Shown: positions 19,301 through 29,568 of the stretch, piece after piece
How positions within the stretch are numbered: the first letter of the stretch is position 1
How the letters are laid out: each line of letters opens with the position of its first letter
NCBI GenBank assembly: GCA_000310025.1
Contig: FN649727.1
Span: 2,004,816 to 2,068,815 of the forward strand
Length of the DNA: 64,000 bases
Direction of reading: 5' to 3'
From: Ectocarpus siliculosus
Lineage: Eukaryota > Sar > Phaeophyceae > Ectocarpales > Ectocarpaceae
Translations under genes and position numbers: made by a program
Notes under the pieces: model-generated
What the model was told of the DNA's origin: nothing
Database searches by the model: none
What the model saw: only the letters and a program-made list of their open reading frames with translations

Positions 19301-22300
19301 TGCCATTTATCGCTGTCCGCATGCACAGCCGCAAACAAGGCAGGGAAAAAGAGCCAAGAGAGAGAGAGAGGCGGCTTTCCCATGCCACCAATTTTGCCCG
19401 CAAACATGCCAGCAAGTTGCGCCACAAGAGGTGATGCATATTCGTGAGGAGTCTCCAGAATAAAAAATAATCTTGGGTATACTGTTCTCCCGAAGATCGT
19501 CTCTCACGACATTTTGGACGCGCGTGCACGCACACAGAGGTCACCCCCAGCACTTAAATCTTAAGTCCATCATCCTCGCCCAAAGCAGTCACCTTAGCGT
19601 ACTCCGTACGCATCTTCTCGGGGTTCATAATCTTGTGTCTTCGAGCGATCTCCAGCACGTCCTGGAAAAAACCCTCGTGCTCGCTGTACCCTCGCTCGTC
19701 GATCATCGTCATGCCCTTCTGGTAGTCTACCGCAAGCACCAGCCCGCTCAAGAACCGCGTGATCTGAACAACAAACAGCCCCGACAACAACAAGTACGGT
19801 AGGTGCAACGTAAACGAGGGGACACCACTTGGAACATGCCAATGACGCCACGGCCAGAGAAAGTCGAAGTACTGATTGGTAATCCTTCTCAAGAATCTCA
19901 AGAATTTTTGGGCTGTAAGACTCTGTATTGAGTTTCTCAACTACGCACACTACCGAATGTCTGCATGGACGAGGCCGGAAGTGCCAGAACTGAGTACACG
20001 GCAAATCAACATACATAACATATCGCAGAGCGCCTTCGCGTATACACGCGCATGTGCGTGTAAAGGAACCGCGAGTGAAATGTGGACTCCGGCTGTGAAC
20101 ATATTGTGCCACTTGGGACCGCACGTCTAAGATTGACAACAGATAAATATTCCGTTTGTGTAGCGAGAAGGGGTGCATCGTGCTTCCCAAGAGCAGAGGC
20201 TGCCTGCTAAACACGGTACAACAGCGAACAGAATAGAAACGCTGATGCCCGACGAGAAATGATTCACCCACCTGCTTGAGGATGAGGTGGCTGCGCTTGC
20301 TCGCCGAAGGGAAGTCGGCATCGACCTTCCCTGTGTAGTCCGTGACAGAGATGACCGACTCCACCAGTCGCAAGTAGCGGCGCTCGTCGGAAGTCAGTCG
20401 CACCGGAATGTACTTGGATCTCTCGGAGAAAGATTTTCTGGAGCATACACACGATCATGTGGGTACCGCAGTTGTGGGCGGCGGCGGGGGGTAGAGGTCA
20501 ATGCATGCCACTGCTTCGTGATGTCAACTCTAGAGAAGGTGAAAGAAGCGTGTATTGCCAAATGGCAGGTAAAGAAATATGAGGTGAGAGCCGTCAAGAC
20601 GGTGTGGTGTGGCGATACGACAAAAAAAAACATCGACTCCGTGATGTGGAGGCATCCTTGGATGATAATACCGGGTTCGATAGCAAACTATAGCAGCGCT
20701 TGGAGTGAGAGACAACGGTGTGCCTCGGTGCTGCAGTTGCCTCATCAAAGGAGGGTGCCAGGCCATGCGTGACTTGATCCCAGATGTCCTGAGGTTGCTG
20801 TGTGTGGTTGTGTTCCCGACTCTGGGCCATGAAACGCTGGGTCAAACTGGGGGTACAACCAACAATCATCCTCGTGGGGATGGGAAACACGGTCTCGTTT
20901 GAGTTCGCCATGACCGTATTTAGTCGTGGGGCGTAACCTTGTCTCGATTCAGGCCGTATATTAACGAAGTGCCAAAAAATAAAATAAAATAAAAATAAAA
21001 ATCGAGATCTGATTGGTCGAATATCTGCTACCTCCTGACGACCCCCTTTGATTTTATGGAAGTTTCTCTGTCTGGGAAGAAGTCCCCGGGGGACTTTTTT
21101 TTTTTATCAAAATCAAAATCAAAGAGGCAAGGAGTTCAAGACTTCGAAGGCTTGGAGCACCTGCCGCGAGGCCGCTGCAAAGCAAGTGTACGACACAACC
21201 TGCTGTACACTGCTCATAGAAGGGCTATCGGCACCCTACCACCGACACCATGGCCGTTATTTGTAGCCAGAAGACTCTGCTAGCCGGCACGCCAAAAACC
21301 GGGTCGGCTCGTTGGGTGCTCGAGGAGAAAATGCCGATCGTGACAAGCGGTGAACGGACTGACGATCAGAACAGGGCTGCACGGCCTTTTCGGGCTGGTC
21401 CGTGCGGGATAAAGGGTAGTTGTAACATTTTTTCTCCACACTCACGATACCCCGAGGCATCTTACCTTGTACGAGAAAGATGGTGGGTAGAGCTACCTCC
21501 CGTCGCGTGGCATTGCTAATGCTGTTGCTTCCTCCTTCGAAGAGTTATCGCTGAAAAACTAAACTGTGAGCAGACATTCGGCGCGAACTTGAACTAGCCG
21601 CTCTCTGACGTGGATATTTTAGGGTCAACCAAAACTTTTCCCCTATACGCACGATACCCCACGGTAGCAGACCTTGGGTTTGAAAGATGGAGCAGAGAGG
21701 TACCTCCCGCCGCGTGGCGTTGCTGTTGCTGTTGCTTCCTCCTTCGGAAAGTTATCGGTGGACAACCAAACCCGTGGCGGCCCAAAACACCGAACTTGAA
21801 GTGACCGCTCGCAACCGTTGGCATTTTTGCTTCAACACAACCTTTTTTTTCCGGCGCATTCGGCACCTCACGGCGCCAACCCTTGGCATTGCCCAACAGC
21901 CCATGTTACCAGCTCCTTCCTGATACCAGTCTTGAGGCAACTCGTTAAGTATTTGGCAAGATATCGGCTAACACGTGAACAGAAGAGCTCAAAACCCACC
22001 CAAGAAAAATCACCGCTTCGCTGCTGGCTCTTCCCCTGGCGCCTGGTCTTTTTTTATTTTTTGCCTCATCTGTATCCTATCCTCGTTAACATACACGACC
22101 CTCGTTCTTCAGTTTTCCACGATAAATTTAACGCATTTGATTTTGATCTTGTCCATATTTTGATTTTGATTTTTGGCACTTCGTTAATATACGGCCTCAC
22201 ATGCCAAGGGTTGTCTTATTCAATCGCGGCGGTCTCCTGTTGCCTATTTCTATACCATGGTATACATATTCGAAGATGTGTGTGTTGTCACCCCATCTAT

Positions 22301-23172
22301 TATTTTCGTCAGACGACGAAATTCGGCATATGCATACATCAGCACGGGTTCGCACAGAGGGCAGGGTATGCAGGGCTTGTGTTGTCACCACCCTTATGCG
22401 AGCTTGACTCTACTGCTGTGTGTATCTTGTCATCGCGAGAGGGAACCAGCAGTCCCTTCCCGTTTTGCTTTCCCTTATCATCAAGGAGACTCGGTAATCC
22501 GTTTTACATCAAGCGATACAACCCCTCTCCACACCGAGCAGTTTGTTTCTCCCGACACAAATTGTTGTAAGGAGTTATCATAGCGTGCACTGGCCCACCA
22601 GCGCCAACGTATACTGCACCCACCACCCACCTGTACGCTTACTTCGCTCCTGTAGATCGTGCGTTGGCATCGGTCGGTCTCCCTTGAAAAAGAACAATCA
22701 AGACTTCATATTATTTTCTGCTCCAGCAACAGCAGTACTACATACACCCGCGACACTGCCGCCACATTGTTCATCCACAGGCTGGGCAACAACAATAGCA
22801 GGATACCCACAACACTGGTGCTGACCTATCATACATGTCGGGATGCGCCTCCTCCTTTTGTGGAGGCAACCGCGGCCCAATCCACCCGCTCAGCCCCTTC
22901 CCGGCTGCTGGCCCACAATTTCCGGTAGCTGCCCCCGGGCGCTCGATCTTTTCTGGCTTGTGCAAGGCCCTTTTCCCCTTGCGGTGCAGCGCGTAGAAAC
23001 AAACGTCGCAGAACACTCCACCACACCCCTGCTTGCAATCCCACACTGGTCGCCTATCCTCGCACTCTTCACAATGCTCGGGGACACTGCGCTCGCCAGA
23101 AGCACAATTCTCATCGTTTGCCGATGCCCCCCCCCCACCGTTTGCCATCGCAGCATCACCATCCGAGTCCAT
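15126..23172 (-). CDS. UPF0652/DUF2009 family protein with N-terminal B-box zinc finger
   Basis: The function of this family is unknown to me; it is conserved in plants, protists and algae. Eleven exons: 23172-22826, 20437-20272, 19763-19593, 19024-18815, 18599-18517, 18253-18070, 17762-17604, 17376-17263, 16883-16690, 15246-15126 and their joints are all in phase, giving 582 aa (ten coding blocks listed; an additional 5' UTR exon cannot be excluded). Exon 1 encodes a B-box type zinc-binding motif (Cys34-x2-Cys37, then Cys and His residues to about His71). The rest is the DUF2009 domain: [90 protein letters not shown] and [16 protein letters not shown]. Start at 23172 was chosen because MDSDGDAAM opens a typical acidic N-terminus; an in-frame ATG at about 23310 is possible. 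One intron uses a GC donor at 18069-18068. Intron 1 (2.4 kb) hosts a transposon and the last intron holds the gap. Confidence 0.88.
15752..16351 (+). repeat. Tandem repeat of about 65 bp with homopolymer tracts around a gap
   Basis: Two clean units (15752-15818 and 15821-15884) share TTGTTTTACAACGTC, GCCAAGCGACGAAAACCC and GATGGCAAACACCG. After the gap, 16208-16255 and 16280-16325 look like the same unit with bases smeared into runs (GGGGGGAAAACCCC, GGCAAACCCCGGGG). I read them as further repeat copies with poor base calling next to long G tracts. The whole block lies in the last intron of the UPF0652 gene. Confidence 0.6.
15966..16124. other. Assembly gap (159 N)
   Basis: A run of N inside the last intron of the UPF0652 gene, between homopolymer-rich repeat copies. 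No exon is lost: the flanking exons join in phase (AG plus T giving Ser in DAGSCIDGR). Confidence 0.99.
18068..18069 (-). other. Non-canonical GC splice donor
   Basis: The exon ending CATCAG at 18070 is followed by GCAAGG rather than GT. Joining to the acceptor at 17763-17764 gives [21 protein letters not shown], which is in phase and matches the conserved family sequence. GC-AG introns usually have a strong CAG|GCAAG consensus, as here. Confidence 0.8.
20952..22196. mobile_element. PIF/Harbinger-like inverted-repeat element (non-autonomous)
   Basis: The ends are perfect inverted repeats of about 27 bp beginning GGCCGTATATTAACGAAGTG (left 20952, right end 22196 on the other strand). The flanking TCA at 20949-20951 and 22197-22199 looks like a 3 bp target duplication. 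A GGCC start and a 3 bp duplication suggest PIF/Harbinger, although the usual duplication is TWA. No transposase is visible in 1,245 bp. It sits in intron 1 of the UPF0652 gene. Confidence 0.75.
21420..21756 (+). repeat. Internal direct repeat of the inverted-repeat element
   Basis: Copies at 21420-21551 and 21629-21756 share CACGATACCCC, GAAAGATGG, TACCTCCCG and TGTTGCTTCCTCCTTCG. The duplication is confined to the element and suggests an internal tandem duplication or a nested origin. Confidence 0.7.
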
Positions 23173-23617
23173 GCTGGGCGCGGGGTGGTGAAAGAGGGAG
23201 TGCAAAGGTAGGGAGAGACAAGGGCCGCTTGTGCGTGTACGGACGGTGGTTTGTGCGCGTACCCTGATACTGATATGCGGGCGGACGCTGTGCCTACGTT
23301 TCGGGGCCATCCCCGTGTAGGTTTTAGATGTACGGAGCCCCCGCTGGCAGAGGCAGGCAGGTTCCAAGCAGCAAGCAAAGGCGCGTAACTTGGCAACCAG
23401 GGAGGGACAGAGCACGGGAGGCAGAGCAAACGAACGTCAAGGTTTCTCGATTATCACAACATCGATCCAAACCTTTCGTGAGGTGGATTTCGGGCTTTAT
23501 CGGTAGATCAACCTTCAGCGTTTTCGCAGGGCGAGGAGGTGCGCTGGATCTGTGGCGCGAGGGCTTGGAGCCAACCTAAACGGACAACACCATCGGACCA
23601 GCTGAAACCTAGTCATC
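23173..23617. promoter_or_regulatory. Putative bidirectional promoter (UPF0652 gene / SNRPD2)
   Basis: Only 445 bp separate the start codons of two divergent genes, so they probably share a promoter region. The interval must also hold both 5' UTRs. I see no clear TATA box or other core element. Confidence 0.4.
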
Positions 23618-25457
23618 ATGTGAGTGATGCTTGTGCACGCGACCTGCCCTCAACCAATGATTGCCTGCACGTTTTTTTTATGCACCATCGCTTCTGTTGC
23701 CTTCGGTACAGTAATTCGAAAACGTGCAGTACTGCTGTAGACTCGTGCCTTATCCAATGTTCGTGTGCTCGAGCAAAGTTACACCAGTTATGTGACACAA
23801 GAGAGGACCATGCGAAGACGCGCTGCCCTAACCGTGGTGTGAGTAGAACCGTTGACGTGCTCTTCGGCGCCATCTAGCTGTTAAAGTTGAGGTGGTTTGG
23901 TGACAAAACGTGTTTGATTTGTTGATGCTGTCTGCTACCACTGCAATTCGTTTTTTTGTGCCGCAACAGGAGCGGCGAGGAGAGGATCAAGGGTCCGGAT
24001 GAGGAGAGGGAGGAGGAGTTTGCCACGGGACCGCTCTCCCTGCTGATGCAAGTGAGTATCGAAACATGTACGCCGCGGTACCCCAGAAATCGTTGCTCGC
24101 GCGATCTTGCCCTCCTGACTTCCGAAGCGCGTTGTTGGTGCTGCTGTTCTTTGCAAAGGAGGGTGACTGCTGGTGTTTTATTTATGCTTCGGTTGCGAGG
24201 GAGGACATGGTCTACACGCGGTAGTTGACGTCTACGTCGCCCACTCATCGCTCGCGAACGCGATGTACCACCTTGGATATCCGAGTCCCGTGGGAGAACA
24301 GAGAGCAGTAAATAAGTCTTGCCTTTTCCAAAGCATGCTTCGATTTTCTGGGCTTTAAATCAAGCCAGGTATTCACAAAAGGTTTCGGGCACGAGAAGCA
24401 TGGGTACCTACCTCTGCACGCCCATACCGGTAGGTGACACAAGACATCACACCCGTTCGACGAATTTTCAGAGCTCGATTTCTCCACAGCAAGTAAGGGT
24501 GGCGGTGGCGAAAATGGTGGCGTTGAAGCCGCATCGTCGAGAGTTTCCGTGAACACATGGTTTCATTTATGCATCCTCTCTGTCGTGGGGTAATCGTGCT
24601 TCGAAAATCGGTCCAGGGGGTGTGGCACCTTGCCTACGGGCAGCTCGGCGTACGTACATGTTGATCGCTGGTTACTGGGAACGTAACCGAGTGGATCCGG
24701 AGAGACTGATGCATCACCTGTTTGTTACTTTCCTTTCGAGACTTAAGGTACGAAAATACTGCAATAATATAATTAGCTCTTCAGATATTTACCTCTTTTG
24801 AAATCGTTCCTCGCCCCCGTACGTGCTTGTCCTCCCTTTCCAAAACTACACCGTCCGTGGGGTGGCAGAGCGTCAAGAACAACACACAAGTGCTCATCAA
24901 CGTCCGGAACAACCACAAGCTGCTCGCACGCATCAAGGCTTTCGATCGGCATTGCAACATGTGTGTGCGAGTTGAACGCTCGAGCTTGGTTTCTGAAGAT
25001 GCACTACCATGCCTGCGTTGTCAAAAAGGCAGTTGATTTTCGGACACCAGTCGCTCGAACCGGGTTCAGTTTGACATGACCTCCTTGCTACCTTCTTGCG
25101 TTGGGAAGATAGTTCAAATATTTCTTTGCGGATTTTATTTCTCGCATGATGCTCATCGAAGCGGGAACGGCGTCTTGGTGGACACTCGAAATTAGACGTG
25201 ACGGCCAACGAGGGAAGGGATGACTGAATCCTTCTCGCCATATATTGAGGCATGCACCGCAGAGCGAATGCACAAAATGACAGACCTGCCCGTCTTTTTT
25301 CGGCAGGGTGTTGACCGACGTGAAGGAGATGTGGACAGAGCAGCCCAAGACGGGGAAGGGGCAGAAGAAGGCGAAGGCGGTAAACAAGGACCGCTACGTC
25401 AGCAAAATGTTCCTGCGTGGTGACTCGGTAGTACTCGTGCTGCGCAACCCTACATGA
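23618..25457 (+). CDS. SNRPD2: Small nuclear ribonucleoprotein Sm D2
   Basis: SmD2 is one of seven Sm proteins that form the ring on U1, U2, U4 and U5 snRNAs in the spliceosome. Exons are 23618-23619, 23970-24051, 24869-24960 and 25307-25457, giving 108 aa. The Sm1 motif runs through [19 protein letters not shown] and [13 protein letters not shown]; Sm2 is [20 protein letters not shown], ending RNPT and TGA at 25455-25457. These are close to the sequences of animal and plant SmD2. The start codon is split: AT (23618-23619) is followed by a GTGAGT donor, and the next exon begins G AGC GGC. Without splicing, the ATG would be followed at once by TGA. Another Met codon is also split across intron 3 (AAC AT | G GTG). 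Confidence 0.95.
24430..24642 (+). repeat. Dispersed repeat, copy 2 (SNRPD2 intron)
   Basis: Matches the repeat at about 150-366 in the SEC24 intron, same orientation. It is in the second intron of SNRPD2, well away from the splice sites. Confidence 0.6.
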
Positions 25458-26255
25458 AGCGCGAAACGTGGTTCCACAAGAGATTGTCGTACAGAGCTCA
25501 AAAACTTCCAAGACGGTTGGAGGATTAGAGTGCTGCCCCAGTTTGTGGAAACGTACCAAGCAGTGCCGCCGTACACAAACGTGTTGTGCCCAATGGCGCG
25601 GACCAGCTTACGTTATCGCGGAATGTTGGTCTGCCTCGGGTGGTAGCGTGTGTATTCACACCAACAGCACGCGACAGCAGTGATGGGGAGAAATTGACGT
25701 GAAACCCCAGACTGGGCTGGTCATGTGTATTGCCGAGCGTGATTTCGTTGGTGCTTGCACGCCTACGTGTCAATTGGCGGGCGACTCGTGTCTTCCTTTG
25801 CAACAGCGCGTTGTATTTCCATGACGGAGTCGTGGCGAACCATAATCGAGGGGGTAGGGAGAAAGCTGGCCGTTCGTATAGATAAGCAACGTTTGGTGCA
25901 GCTCTTGAGGACAGATGTTGATGCCGCAGCATGTGTATTTGTTTAATTTATTTTTACAAAGAAACGATCCGATTGACACGCCGAGCAACGGCAAAATGCC
26001 CTCGCAACAATGAGATTCTCCGAGCCGCATGCACCAAAAATAAGTTCGGACCTTCCCCGCTGACTCCACACTAATCGCAGACGTGGGGGGTGGCTTGATG
26101 CACGTTTCAAGGGTGAACATTTCCGAGCAGCTCCAAAGGTCGCACGGACACTACATCAAACCTCGTGACGTGGCACGCTCGGCCAATCGATGAAGACCGC
26201 ACACACACACTTGGCTTTCTACGGTCAGATCCGACTGGGGGCAGACCGGTTCCGG
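25458..26255. other. Convergent spacer between SNRPD2 and MIC10
   Basis: Holds the two 3' UTRs. I see no coding sequence, repeat or RNA gene in it. Confidence 0.5.
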
Positions 26256-29200
26256 TTACTTCTTGGCGAAGTCCTGGCTGCAAATAACCCAGCTAGACCC
26301 CACGCCGCACCCTGCGCCGAATCCCATGACCGCCCGTCGCATGCCCGGCGAACCTGAAAAGCAACGAATGGGACGTGGTTTTGCGCGGCGTGAGTGTACA
26401 TGCAAGGACACTGTTTCAGCAGGGCACTTGGTCTGTGCATTGATTTTGCGCGGTTCCTTCCAAATATCTTGTCAAGATGATGAAATCACTCCTTCAAGAG
26501 TGTCAACCTCCAAATCTTGTGAAGTCTCCACAGCGGTAGAGCTCGACTTTCCTCAGGCATGCCTCTTGAACGTCAACGCCCATTCATCCGCTTTTGGAGA
26601 CAGCTACATGTGAGCCATCGTCCAAACGTGGTTGTGGCGAAGCTGCCGTGCCTGATATTGTACGTCTAACTCGGAATAGGGGTGCCCAGGTGCTGTACCC
26701 GCAGCACTTGGGGCAAGATCTCCTGCTGCCGTAGCAACACGCAGTAGGGGCGTGACAAAACCTTTTGATCGTTCTACCTCACCCGCTGTCATACCAACTA
26801 AAAAAATCGTTGTGCTTACAGGATCAGTTCCAGCAGCCTTCTTGCCGTCGTGGCAGCTTGGCTGCTGGAACACTGACGCGCAGCGAGCTAGTCGTGACCA
26901 GAGGGGTAGATAGACTGCGAGCTTGGTTGTGGCAATGGGCAAAAATCCAACGACACGGGTGCCTGCTGGGACTCACGTAAACGAATTCATGTGGCTTGCT
27001 CCTGGGTTGTGTGTTCGTTGTGTGATATTTTTCGTGCGAACACGAACCACCCCCTCTTTATCGGTAGGTAGGTCACACGGCGGCTTGGTTGAGATACCGT
27101 TGCTACGTGTGCATTAGCACCCGTGCCTACATCGTAGAGCAGTGGAAGCCCAACGATAAACAATGCAGTAAATAAATATCTGTATGGCGCGCGGTATAAC
27201 CGTTGTCGCTCAAGAGGAGTCCCAGAACTAGTTGTAGCGCCCAGAGTGTTTCCCTCCCGGACTTTCCGCACCTCTGCGCGATAGCTCCAATCCCTGTGCG
27301 AAACTTGAGTAAAAGTAAGTTCTTGCTTTTTTTATAGCACCCCTGACGACAACTCCACCGCAGTGTCATCGCTTCGCACCGTTGTTCAAACACTGACGTG
27401 CCCCGAAGAGCTACGAATCGCGTTTCCCGACCGTGAAGCAGCATTGCATTTGGCGTGGGGTAAACACTTGAGGCATACCTTGGACAAATAAGGACGCACG
27501 CGATGTCTTGCCCACTTATTTTCCTTCTCGTTTTCTCCTTCACTCGCAGTTTCTGGCTATTGTATGTATGCATACGGTCTTGCCATCCTCGCCAGATCGC
27601 GTGGACAAGCGTATCACTTTTGTGACGAATTCGTCGCCCACAAGCGAACACCGAAAAAACAAAAAACAAAACGTGGCCGAAATTTCAATTTCTTTTCTTA
27701 GATGCTGGATGTGTTTTAGGCTAAAATTCCCGGCTATTTAGGCCACCTGGGCGGCCAGGTTGTTGCCGAGAGTACTATTAGGGAGCGCTTCATGGGGTAT
27801 TTTTCAAAAGTGTCGCCTGGAAAAAAAACAAAAAAAAAACAAGAAAGTTCCAGGCCTTCTTGCCCTTCTCTCGCGGCTCTATCTCCGGGAAACTGCTGTA
27901 GATATCTCGACGACCACGCCGTCGATTCACAAGCGGATTTGTGCAGTAAAAAGGCAGAAAGCAGGAGGACAACTTTCGATCTGTTTTCACCTTGAATAAC
28001 TGTCCCTTTGTCCCCTGTCGATGCTGTATTTGTGGCAATGCGTCAGCACCTACTTCGTCCAGCAGCACGACGAGCAGCACAGAATCATCTACGGCCGCCA
28101 TGTAGCATATAGATCAGCAAGTACACCACCCCTCGCAAAAGCAAGGAAGACCAGCAGTAGTCAAGGGCAGCAGTAACAGCGGTGATTGTAGCAGCAATTA
28201 TGTAGAGTGAGGCGATGCTGTCATGAGATGGATGATCCGCGCTTGCTCGGGTGGTGTAAAAATATACGATTTCGTCGACGCCCGTGCATAATTCCCAACG
28301 GCGTAAAAGAGAGAGTCTGGCTCTCGCTGTCACTCTGCGCAGTCATGCCGCACGACGCCACCATACACAACAACAGCAGTACGCTGTAGTCTATATATGT
28401 GAATGCCACAGGTCCGCGCTTGTGATGCGTGCAATGAGATGAAGATACCTTGTCGTCCTGCTGCGATGCATGTCCGCCAAATCCCAACGAACGGCAAAGA
28501 GAAAGCGCATCTCTTTCTATCTGCGCAGCAGTCCTTCCACACCAGCCACATCAACAAGAACCACCACCAACAGCAGGGATGTATGAATGATGAGTGATGC
28601 ACAGTGCTACTGCACCAGAATGCTAGCCTCTCCTCTCTTGTGCGTTTTGGGTTAGCGCCAGGTGATCATGAACAAAAAAGTTGCCGCTTCGGCAGCTAGC
28701 TGTTCAATTTTAATCTACTGCTTCCGTGCCGTCAACTGGAGGAACAGCAGCAGCAGCAACAACAACAGTGAAGCGGATGTTGCCTCCATGTCCCACAAGC
28801 CCCTCCTCCTCTGTGTGCTACGTGCTGCGTGCTGTGTGGGCTGTGGTGTGTTGCCGAGTCGACAGTGATGTGTATGTCTGCGGTGCCCCTTTTCAAACGT
28901 GTCGCCAATACCGACGGCGTGCCTAGGCCCCTTTATTTCCAAGACAAAAAAAAATGTCACCAATACCAACGTCAGGTGATTCAAAGAAAAAATCGCCTCT
29001 CCCATGTATTGCATTGCGTTGGCGTGTTAACAGGAAGCGAGAACGCCAGCCTTTTGGCGTACTGCTCGTAGTGCTAAGGAACATAAGTATAGACACCGAC
29101 AACGCACATAACCTGAGCCATCTGAAACAACGGGGCTTGGGGGTAGTCTGAAATGTACCATCTGAGCGAATGCTACACACACAGTAGTGGAACTCACGTG

Positions 29201-29568
29201 TAAGTACCACGCCGGCAAGTCCTGCTGCAACCACTCCCGCGCCGAAGTTGATGACGGTCCGCTCCAAGCACACGTCCCATTTCTCGCTGATTTTGAACTC
29301 CGATGGAACCTAAATATGTGAACACACCAGATCGTGTCAGAATGTGAACTAGAAACTCGGTGTCAGTCCTACTAAGAGTACACAGCAGGTCCTCTGCACA
29401 TGTCCCCAGCAAATGGCGCAGCTTGGCAGCGCACACACGAATACCGCACTATGTGTACCCTGTAACCCTGTAGACTATCGGACTGCAATATCAATGTACA
29501 ATGTCACTGCTGTGTCTAAACCATTCGCGCTAATTTACACTCACGTTCTTCGGCTTGTTTTCCGCCAT
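26256..29568 (-). CDS. MICOS10: MICOS complex subunit MIC10
   Basis: MIC10 is a small inner-membrane hairpin protein that oligomerises to bend membrane at mitochondrial crista junctions. Exons are 29568-29545, 29309-29198 and 26353-26256; phases match (ACA C | GT TCG) and give 77 aa, the normal size. The sequence has the EKWDVCLERTVINFGAG block before the first membrane segment, a short positive turn (RSPGMRR) and a second segment with GFGAGCGVGSS, the conserved glycine-rich oligomerisation motif. It ends CSQDFAKK and TAA. The start is the ATG giving MAENKPKN; the frame is open upstream but that part looks like 5' UTR. The second intron is 2,844 bp, more than ten times the coding length. MICOS10 is recognised from the motif pattern and topology, not from a search. 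Confidence 0.87.
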
